Source: Chitinophagaceae bacterium
GTDB taxonomy: Bacteria; Bacteroidota; Bacteroidia; Chitinophagales; Chitinophagaceae
Direction of reading: 5' to 3'
DNA length: 37,523 bases
NCBI GenBank assembly: GCA_004322015.1
Contig: SCQT01000023.1
Location: forward strand, 1 to 37,523
Under the pieces are notes generated by a model. The model searched no databases, had not been told where the DNA came from, and saw only the letters and a list, made by a program, of their open reading frames with translations. Position numbers and translations under genes: made by a program. Of this stretch, positions 25,907-32,426 are shown one piece after another (the stretch's first letter is position 1; every line of letters begins with the position of its first letter).

Positions 25907-27544
25907 GGTGATCATACACAATCTATTTCCCGCAAAGATGCTTTAAAAAGGATGGGCGGTTTGGCATTAGGATTACCGCTGGCATCTTCCATTATTAAAA
26001 ATGCGTCTGCTGTGGCTAACTACAGATCAACTGTCCCCGGCATAAAGGAGAATGCTACTTATCCGAACATTATCCCACAAAGAAAGCCTGATAAGCCTAA
26101 TATCCTGTGGATCACCACGGAAGGAGTGCCATTGAGCGTTTTAAGCTGTTATGGAAGCACGATCATGAAAACACCGAACATTGACCGCATTGCACAGGAA
26201 GGCATGCTGTTTCGCCATTCTTTCTGTAATAATGCGCTTTGTGCTCCCAGCCGGGCTACTTTATTAACAGGTAAATATGATCATCTGAACGGCATGCTTA
26301 CCAATCCGGGCAATACCACTAACGGAGCCACACACAGCTTTTTCGATCCTTCGCAGGAAACATTTGCTCAAATATTAAGAAGTCATGGATATGCCACCGG
26401 CATAGCGGGTAAATGGCATTTGGTGTCGTCACCGGGGAAGCCTGCCAATCCCGGCATAGCAGGATTTGATTATTTTGTTTTTAAAGAAGGCGCAGGCGGT
26501 CCCTACTATAACCCAAACGGATATTTCCAAAACCCGTCATTAGGAAGTAATGAAATACAGGAAAAAAGTTACCCGGGTTATATGACGGATACGTTCACTG
26601 ATCTGGCTATACGGGGAATAAATGCATTGAGAAAATCCAATAAACCTTTCTGCTTCACGCTGCAATATTTCAGCGACCACCGCCCTTTTGAACCGCCGCA
26701 CCAATATGAACATATTTACGATCAGGTGAGGTTCCCCGAGCCGGGCACCTTTTGGGATGACTATAAATTCCGTTCATCTGCCGCCCGCGATGCCCACATG
26801 CGTATTCAGGATATGATGGATTTCAATCCGCCGAAAGAGTACACCCCCCGTCAGCGCAGGCAATGGAGTTATCAAATGTTGATGCGGCGATTCTTAGGAA
26901 CATTAAAAAGACAGGACGACAACATCGGAAGATTATTGGATTATCTGGATAAAGATCATTTATCTGAAAATACTGTTGTGGTTTTCACCGGAGATCACGG
27001 TTTTTTCTTAGGTGAACATGGTTGGTTTGATAAACGGTTTATGTATGAACCTGCCTTGTGTGTGCCCTGGCTTATTCGATTTCCGGGGGTTACCAAAGCG
27101 GGAAGCACGAGCGATGCCTGGGTACAAAGCATTGATAATGCACCTACGATATTAGATATGGTTGGATTGCCGGTACCGGCAGATATGCAGGGGAGAAGCC
27201 TGGTTCCCATTTTTAACGGAAATACCCCGGATAACTGGCGTAATTCGCTGTATTATCATTATTATGAATTTGCACCGCCGCATTGGGTGCTGCCCAACTA
27301 TGGAATCAGGACAAACAGGTTTAAGCTCATCAGCTATTATACGGTCAACCAATGGGAATTATTCGACCTTGAAAGAGACCCCGATGAAATGGACAGCCTG
27401 TTTTCTGAGAGAGGCATGGAGGTAAACCCGCCATATGCAGATCATTTAAAGGATCTTTTAACAGAGTTAAAAGACCTGCGTCAGTACTATAAAGATAATA
27501 CAGGAAAACCTGTTCAATTCTGGGCAAGAGATACTTATAATTAA
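25880..27544 (+). CDS. Exported sulfatase (formylglycine-dependent, alkaline phosphatase superfamily)
   Basis: A 554-residue type I sulfatase predicted to remove sulfate esters from glycans or other substrates in the periplasm. The frame is open from ATG 25880, but ATG 25904 (MGDHTQSISRKD) is equally good because the earlier one lies in a repeat array. A Tat-like signal is visible: SRKDALKRMGGLALGLPLAS. The sulfatase signature is LCAPSRATLLTG with Cys121 as the residue converted to formylglycine, followed by TGIAGKWHL. FTGDHGFFLGEHG supplies metal ligands. The N-terminal metal-binding pair, usually Asp-Asp, reads NILWITTEGVP, so it is Glu-Gly here. No maturase gene is adjacent. Confidence 0.93.
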   Translation: MKPSNSRTMGDHTQSISRKDALKRMGGLALGLPLASSIIKNASAVANYRSTVPGIKENATYPNIIPQRKPDKPNILWITTEGVPLSVLSCYGSTIMKTPNIDRIAQEGMLFRHSFCNNALCAPSRATLLTGKYDHLNGMLTNPGNTTNGATHSFFDPSQETFAQILRSHGYATGIAGKWHLVSSPGKPANPGIAGFDYFVFKEGAGGPYYNPNGYFQNPSLGSNEIQEKSYPGYMTDTFTDLAIRGINALRKSNKPFCFTLQYFSDHRPFEPPHQYEHIYDQVRFPEPGTFWDDYKFRSSAARDAHMRIQDMMDFNPPKEYTPRQRRQWSYQMLMRRFLGTLKRQDDNIGRLLDYLDKDHLSENTVVVFTGDHGFFLGEHGWFDKRFMYEPALCVPWLIRFPGVTKAGSTSDAWVQSIDNAPTILDMVGLPVPADMQGRSLVPIFNGNTPDNWRNSLYYHYYEFAPPHWVLPNYGIRTNRFKLISYYTVNQWELFDLERDPDEMDSLFSERGMEVNPPYADHLKDLLTELKDLRQYYKDNTGKPVQFWARDTYN

Positions 27545-27553
27545 ATCGTAATA

Positions 27554-27760
27554 TCATTTTATCCTTTCTAATTTTACCTGCCTGAAAATGGTCAAAGGGA
27601 TTTCTGCACTCGCATGTTGATAATTTTTGCCAGCATTGACTTTCATTTTCAGATGCAGATGATTGATCATGTTTCCTGAAAGGATTATTCCCGTTTTTCT
27701 GGATACTTTTATCCACAGTGTAAAATCTTCTTTTCCCCATAGAACATTATAATGATCCTT
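27554..27760 (-). pseudogene. Relic of a coding region downstream of the acyl-CoA ligase
   Basis: On the minus strand, in a different frame from the acyl-CoA ligase, codons from about 27760 to the TGA at 27554 read AKDHYNVLWGKEDFTLWIKV, then SRKTGIILSGNMINHLHLKM and IPLTIFRQVKLERIK. The pattern is strongly protein-like, but the frame is open only back to a TGA inside the ligase gene and lacks a usable start before an internal ATG. It looks like the 3' end of a truncated gene. I do not recognise the family with certainty. Confidence 0.4.
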
Positions 27761-27762
27761 GG

Positions 27763-29415
27763 CTATTTCCCCCCTGCCAATTGCATTCTGATCAGTTTTT
27801 TGTCAATTTTTCCTACGCTGGTTTTAGGAATTTCTTTGCAGAAAATAAATTCATCCGGTACAGCCCATTTGCTTAAGTGCCCGCTTTGAATAAATTGTTG
27901 CAAATGATTTTTGATATCCTCTTCATGGATTATTTTGCCTTCATTCGGGACAATCAATGCTACAGGACGTTCTCCCCACTTTTCATCCTTTAATCCTATC
28001 ACCGCACATTCTTTTATCGCCTGATGAGCAGATAAGAGGCTTTCCATGTCAAGAGAGGATATCCATTCTCCTCCCGACTTGATAATATCTTTTTTACGGT
28101 CACAGATGACCACAGTTCCATTGGGCTCGATATATGCCATGTCCCCCGTATGCAGGTACCCTCCCTCCCAAAGATCTTTGCTGCGTTCTTCTTCTTTGAA
28201 ATAACCCTGTGTGAGCCAGGGGGCACGGACAATTAACTCACCCACCGTCTTCCCGTCAAAAGGCAATGACCTGCCGCCATCATCTATAAGCCTTAGCTCC
28301 ACAAAGGGGATGGCCCTGCCGGTTTTTATACGCTCCGCCACTTCTTCATCTACATTCATCTTTTGCTTTAAACGGTGAGGCAAATAGGTGACAGTCAAAA
28401 CAGGGCATGTTTCAGACAGCCCGTATCCTGTAATGATGTCAATGCCTAAGCCAAGTGTTGCTTTGGCTAACCCGGCAGGAAGCGCCGATCCTCCGATAAT
28501 CACACGGAAATGAGATATATCCAGATCTTTAGTTTTAGGATTGGAAACGAGCATGTTCAGGATAGTAGGGACGCAATGTGAAAAAGTAACTTTTTCGGTA
28601 AGAATGAGTTGCATCAGCATTTCCGGCTCATATTTTCCCGGATAGATCTGCTTCATCCCTAAAAAAGTACTTACATACGGTATTCCCCATGCATGTACAT
28701 GAAACATGGGTGTCAGCGGCATATACACATCCGATGAATGGATGCGAACAGGGGAATCTATAGCGCTTAATGCGGTCATTACGCTAATAGTGTGCAGTAC
28801 TAACTGGCGGTGCGAGAAATAAACGCCTTTGGGTTTACCGGTAGTACCGGTGGTATAAAAGAGAGTTGCCAGGCTGTTTTCATCGAAATCAGGAAAATCA
28901 TATTCCACCGGCTTGCCTTTTATCATGGATTCATACTCTGATAAAAAAGGAGTGGGAATCGAAGTATCTTTTCTATCGCTGAGAAGCACGAATATTTCTG
29001 CAGTTTCTAATTTATTTTTAATCCCGTTAAGAAGCGGGATAAAATCTTCGTGGCAAAATACCGCTTTGTCTTCTGCATGATTCACGGTATAAATAATCTG
29101 CTCGGGAGGGAGACGGTAATTAATAGTATGCAACACTGCCCCAATCATCGGAACGGCAAAATATAATTCCAAATAACGATGGCTGTCGTAATCAATCACA
29201 CCCACCACATCCCCTGCCTGGATACCTGCGTCAGTTAACGCATGAGCCATTTGGGCGATCCGCCTGTTTAATGTCCGGTAATTCATTCTGAAAATATCCC
29301 GGTAAAGGATCTCGTTATCCGGCTCATATTTCGTTGATTGCTCTAATATAAATTTAATGAGTAAGGGCGGGTTGTAAGCTGAAGGTGTGGATTGAATAAT
29401 ACGTGTGGTTTGCAT
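27763..29415 (-). CDS. Long- or medium-chain fatty acid-CoA ligase (AMP-dependent synthetase)
   Basis: A 550-residue adenylate-forming enzyme that activates a carboxylic acid to its CoA thioester through an acyl-AMP. I use the ATG at 29415 (MQTTRIIQSTPSAYNPPLLI), which matches the usual N-terminus; an upstream ATG at 29442 would add nine residues. Motifs: ATP-binding loop FYTTGTTGKPKG (about 186-197), the acyl/AMP region ITGYGLSETCPVL, GGYLHTGDMAYIEP, and hinge plus A8 motif DRKKDIIKSGGEWIS. The catalytic Lys lies in KTSVGKIDKK. The whole resembles FadD-type fatty acyl ligases of beta-oxidation, though an aromatic or medium-chain acid cannot be excluded. It seems monocistronic. Confidence 0.93.
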   Translation of the reverse strand: MQTTRIIQSTPSAYNPPLLIKFILEQSTKYEPDNEILYRDIFRMNYRTLNRRIAQMAHALTDAGIQAGDVVGVIDYDSHRYLELYFAVPMIGAVLHTINYRLPPEQIIYTVNHAEDKAVFCHEDFIPLLNGIKNKLETAEIFVLLSDRKDTSIPTPFLSEYESMIKGKPVEYDFPDFDENSLATLFYTTGTTGKPKGVYFSHRQLVLHTISVMTALSAIDSPVRIHSSDVYMPLTPMFHVHAWGIPYVSTFLGMKQIYPGKYEPEMLMQLILTEKVTFSHCVPTILNMLVSNPKTKDLDISHFRVIIGGSALPAGLAKATLGLGIDIITGYGLSETCPVLTVTYLPHRLKQKMNVDEEVAERIKTGRAIPFVELRLIDDGGRSLPFDGKTVGELIVRAPWLTQGYFKEEERSKDLWEGGYLHTGDMAYIEPNGTVVICDRKKDIIKSGGEWISSLDMESLLSAHQAIKECAVIGLKDEKWGERPVALIVPNEGKIIHEEDIKNHLQQFIQSGHLSKWAVPDEFIFCKEIPKTSVGKIDKKLIRMQLAGGK

Positions 29416-29657
29416 AATAAAATGTTTTAGTGAGGAAAACACTTCTAAAGTTAAGAAGGAAATGTAACTATAAATAGAAAAGATTAGTGCAGTATAGATT
29501 TTTACTGAGTCATTGCCGGGAGCGATTGTGTTATAATTATTACTGACAGGGAGTTTGATATACCTTCCCGCAAAGACTTTATTCAGCTTTAGATGCGGAT
29601 ATTACATATTGAAGAAGACGGTAAATCAGGAGTCAGTAAAATACAAGGCCGGCTTCA

Positions 29658-30005
29658 TCATTCATTATCTAAAAAGCCTCTGATCACCACCGCCTGGTTA
29701 TGCGCTTCGTCTCTGGCAGAATAAACTAAAGTTACCGGTCCCTTTTTTGCATGCTCTTTTATTTCATTCATGGAGGCGCTGTTCTTTTTTAATTCAGCTG
29801 TGTACCGTTTTTTAAATTCAGCCCATTTTGCAGGATCATGATTAAACCATTTCCTCAATTCAGTGGAAGGTCCGGCATCTTTCAGCCAGAGATCTGCCGC
29901 AGCCTTTTCTTTAGTCATGCCGCGCGGCCATACGCGATCCACCAAAATACGGTATCCATCTGATTTTTCAGGGTCATCATACACCCGTTTTATCTTGATT
30001 TCCAT
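29658..30005 (-). CDS. DUF488 family protein (YeaO-like)
   Basis: A 115-residue cytoplasmic protein of the DUF488 family (PF04343). Diagnostic segments are IKIKRVYDDPEKSDGYRILV, then DRVWPRGMTKEKAAADLWLK, and later WAEFKKRYTAEL and GPVTLVYSARDEAHNQAVV. The length is typical of the YeaO-like branch. No biochemical function is established for this branch. It is divergent from the ECF sigma gene, 86 bases away, and appears to stand alone. Confidence 0.92.
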   Translation of the reverse strand: MEIKIKRVYDDPEKSDGYRILVDRVWPRGMTKEKAAADLWLKDAGPSTELRKWFNHDPAKWAEFKKRYTAELKKNSASMNEIKEHAKKGPVTLVYSARDEAHNQAVVIRGFLDNE

Positions 30006-30091
30006 TGTACTGATTTATTATTTCTACAAAGATAAACTTTAAATGTTGCAAAACATTTCGTAACTTGCTTGGTTGAATCACATCAAGACAC

Positions 30092-30652
30092 ATGGCTTCC
30101 GGCGATCTTGAAATATGGCTCTGGAATGAGATCCGTTACGGTAACGAGAGAGCGTTATACCAGCTTTATATCTCGGGATATGATACTTTACTTCGTTATG
30201 GACTCCATGCTTCAGGCGACAGAGTGAAAGCGATGGATTGTATCAATGAGGTGTTTACGGAAATATGGACAAAAAGAGACCGACTGCCTGATGTAAAAGA
30301 GGTGCGGAGTTATGTATTCACTATTTACAAAAGAAAATTATTTCATCTCATCCATCATAAACGCCTTGTGTATTCTTTTCCCGATGAGAACGTTTTTCCC
30401 TCATCAGAAAATGAAAGCTCTTATGAGGATATGCTGATCGCTTTACAATCAGAAGAAGAAAAGAAAAAACGTATCAGACTTGCATTAGTAAAACTTACCT
30501 CCCGGCAAAAAGAATTGATACGCATGCGTTATTTTGACGAAATGTCCCTGGACGAAATTGCCGGCAAATTAAATCTTTCGCTGCGTACCATATACAATAC
30601 TATTCATTCTGCCATAGCTACCCTGAGGAAGGAAATGGAGGGGAAGAGGTAG
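30092..30652 (+). CDS. ECF RNA polymerase sigma factor (Bacteroidota FecI-like type)
   Basis: A 186-residue sigma-70 family factor of the extracytoplasmic-function class. Region 2 covers about residues 10-80 with LYQLYISGYDTLLRYGLHAS, DCINEVFTEIWTKRD and SYVFTIYKRKLFHLIHHKR. Region 4 covers about 125-182 with LTSRQKELIRMRYFDEMSLD, EIAGKLNLSLRTIYN and TIHSAIATLRKEM. It is followed 333 bases later by a FecR anti-sigma factor and then by an STN-type SusC receptor, the standard order for ligand-induced surface signalling. It probably drives susCD transcription. Its stop codon abuts a GGCAGT-type repeat array. Confidence 0.95.
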   Translation: MASGDLEIWLWNEIRYGNERALYQLYISGYDTLLRYGLHASGDRVKAMDCINEVFTEIWTKRDRLPDVKEVRSYVFTIYKRKLFHLIHHKRLVYSFPDENVFPSSENESSYEDMLIALQSEEEKKKRIRLALVKLTSRQKELIRMRYFDEMSLDEIAGKLNLSLRTIYNTIHSAIATLRKEMEGKR

Positions 30653-30720
30653 GCAGTCGCAGTCCCGAAACTTCGGAGGCAGTGGCAGTAGGCAGGGCAG
30701 TCAGTAGTAAATGGTAAATC
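30652..30720 (+). repeat. Degenerate GGCAGT-type array after the ECF sigma gene
   Basis: Six- to seven-base units related to GGCAGTN repeat from the last base of the sigma stop codon (GGCAGTC, GCAGTC, then GGCAGT, GGCAGTA, GGCAGG, GCAGTC). They are interrupted at 30665-30676 by the inverted repeat CCGAA-AC-TTCGG. This is the first part of the 333-base gap between sigma and FecR. Confidence 0.6.
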
Positions 30721-30731
30721 AAAGTCATTTA

Positions 30732-30897
30732 AATAACGAATTTTTTGTTCTAATGTAATTTTCTGTCCGTTAAGTACTTTTGAAATCTCCGAAGCAGTCC
30801 TTTGGACAAAATCGCAACTTCTTTAATTGAACGATGAAAGAAGAATTGCCTTCACTTCGAAATTCGTTATTCCTTGTTCGTTATGTAAGATTCAAGA
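30732..30897. repeat. 12-bp inverted repeat and NNNTTCG heptamer array in the sigma-FecR gap
   Basis: AATAACGAATTT (30732-30743) is repeated in perfect inverted form as AAATTCGTTATT (30860-30871). The right arm is part of a heptamer series with TTCG at 7-base spacing (CACTTCG, AAATTCG, TTATTCC, TTGTTCG from 30853 to 30880) that fades towards 30897. The bases between the arms show no start codon or conserved gene. The rest of the gap to 30985 holds nothing I recognise apart from presumed fecR promoter sequence. Confidence 0.55.
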
Positions 30898-30985
30898 AAT
30901 ATCCTGACTTCTCTAAAAATACCCTTTTTCTTTTGGTAAATATTATCGGCTACCCCCCACTTTAATATTATAAACAGTCAGCAGC

Positions 30986-32143
30986 ATGGACCTGGAGTAC
31001 TATGTACCCGAAGATTTTGTTTCAGATGAGTCATTCGTCAATTATTGCTTTCAAAGTGATCCGCAGGATGTATCTTTTTGGGAACAGTGGCTGGCAGATC
31101 ACCCGGCAAGGAAAGAAATAGCCGGGAAGGCACGCGAATGGGTCTTTTACACAAGTATCAAATCTACTCCCGAAGAAAAGCAACGGCAATGGGAAAAGTT
31201 GGAAGGCTCATTAAAAGGTACATCTTTAGCTGCCGGTGATCCGCATCGCAGGGAGTTACGCACTATTTCGAGAACAGGAGTATGGGCTGCAATATTATTG
31301 GTAATGGTGGCAGGGGTGATGGCATTTTACTGGACTTTGGGCAAAAAAGTAAGTAACGGCATCGCTTCCTCTTCTGATTTCACCCAATATATCACTTCTG
31401 CCGGACAAAGGCATACCATGGTGTTGAGTGATGGTACGCAGGTATGGCTGAATGCAGACAGCAAGCTGGTTTGCAGCGACAGCTTTCAAACAGGGAAAGA
31501 ACGGGAAGTGACCCTGAGCGGAGAAGCTTATTTTAAAGTGACCCCCAATCCTGCAAGTCCATTCGTTATCCATACCCAAAAATTAGATGTCAGGGTCCTG
31601 GGAACAGAACTAAACATAGAGGCTTACCCGGGAGAAAATAAAGAAGTGGCGGCGCTGATCAAAGGCAGTATTCAGGTAAGTCTTCATGCAGACCCCGATA
31701 GAAGAATTATTTTAAAACCTCATGAGAAGGCCGTTGTGGTGAATAACTTATTACTCATGCCTCGGGGCATAGTACCTGATAACCCTGATAAAAAAGAGAA
31801 AAGGTTAGAGACACCTAATAATTTGATTATAGCCCCGTTGACCACTGATCCTCTGTTGGATAGCGGCACGGTAGAAACGGCATGGATGGAAGGAAAACTG
31901 GTATTTAGAAATGAATCTTTCAGCCAACTGGCACATCAAATGGAACGTTGGTATGACGTGGACATTCATTTCTCTGACAGCAGTATGGAAAAATACCGGT
32001 TTACGGGTATTTTTTCCACGGAAACTATTGATCAGGCATTACAGGCACTGCAGTTGACCTCACCTTCCGATCCGTTCAGTTATAAGATTAATGGGAAAGA
32101 TGTTTTAATAGATCGGAATAAAAATGAAAAAGCGAAAAGCTGA
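30986..32143 (+). CDS. FecR-family anti-sigma factor
   Basis: A 385-residue inner-membrane anti-sigma factor. The N-terminal cytoplasmic part (1-95), with FWEQWLADHPARKEIAGKAR, should bind the sigma factor. One membrane helix spans about 98-117. The periplasmic FecR domain (about 130-235) carries TSAGQRHTMVLSDGTQVWLN, REVTLSGEAYFKVTPNPASP and DVRVLGTELNIEAYPGE. The C-terminal DUF4974 domain (about 308-378) contains LAHQMERWYDVDIHFSDSSM and FSTETIDQALQALQLTS and is expected to contact the STN domain of SusC. It forms the second element of the sigma-FecR-SusC cascade. The final codons (KAKS and stop) lie within a heptamer repeat array. Confidence 0.96.
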   Translation: MDLEYYVPEDFVSDESFVNYCFQSDPQDVSFWEQWLADHPARKEIAGKAREWVFYTSIKSTPEEKQRQWEKLEGSLKGTSLAAGDPHRRELRTISRTGVWAAILLVMVAGVMAFYWTLGKKVSNGIASSSDFTQYITSAGQRHTMVLSDGTQVWLNADSKLVCSDSFQTGKEREVTLSGEAYFKVTPNPASPFVIHTQKLDVRVLGTELNIEAYPGENKEVAALIKGSIQVSLHADPDRRIILKPHEKAVVVNNLLLMPRGIVPDNPDKKEKRLETPNNLIIAPLTTDPLLDSGTVETAWMEGKLVFRNESFSQLAHQMERWYDVDIHFSDSSMEKYRFTGIFSTETIDQALQALQLTSPSDPFSYKINGKDVLIDRNKNEKAKS

Positions 32144-32250
32144 ATGCTAAAAGCAAAAGGCCAAAAGCTGAAAGCCGAAGATAGAGCCGGAAGAAAATAT
32201 TAGAAACGGATCTAAGCTTTACGCTTTGTGCTTTATGCTTTACGCTTTAT
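32128..32250. terminator. Paired heptamer arrays in inverted orientation, probable fecR terminator
   Basis: Seven tandem 7-mers related to AAAAGCN (AAAAGCG, AAAAGCT, GAATGCT, AAAAGCA, AAAGGCC, AAAAGCT, GAAAGCC) fill 32128-32176 and include the fecR stop codon. After 39 bases, five 7-mers of the opposite orientation (GCTTTAC, GCTTTGT, GCTTTAT, GCTTTAC, GCTTTAT) fill 32216-32250. The arms can pair imperfectly over about 30 bases. Position suggests transcription termination or attenuation between fecR and susC; that role is inferred. Confidence 0.65.
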
Positions 32251-32319
32251 ACAATATCAATCATCAAACCATAAAATCCGAAACCATGAAAACATAACAT
32301 TCAACACCTTAAAAAAAGA

Positions 32320-32348
32320 AACGGGAAATGTTTGCGACACATTCCCCG
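32320..32348 (+). promoter_or_regulatory. Hairpin in the susC 5' leader
   Basis: ACGGGAAATGT (32320-32330) and ACATTCCCCGT (32338-32348) form an 11-bp stem with one G-U or mismatched pair and a 7-base loop, 78 bases before the susC start. No T-tract follows, so it is not a simple terminator. It may be an operator or an mRNA-level control element for susC; this is inference. Confidence 0.55.
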
Positions 32349-32426
32349 TGAGTTCAACTGAAACAGCCGGGATGCTTTGACCAGCAATCGAATGGCTTCT
32401 ATTTTTTCAATCAAACACGTAAAGAT

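Noticed and set aside
27345-27740. 131-codon minus-strand open frame overlapping the sulfatase end
   Set aside because: Its translation is not protein-like and most of it is antisense to the sulfatase; the real signal in this gap is in another frame (27554-27760).
29443-29657. Gap between the acyl-CoA ligase and the DUF488 gene
   Set aside because: No repeats, hairpins or protein-like frames could be seen beyond short AT-rich text.
30725-30880. Minus-strand text in the sigma-fecR gap that translates into a plausible peptide (EISKVLNGQKITLEQKIRYL)
   Set aside because: The frame has an in-frame stop at 30823-30825 and no start, and part of it is encoded by the heptamer array; not listed as a gene.
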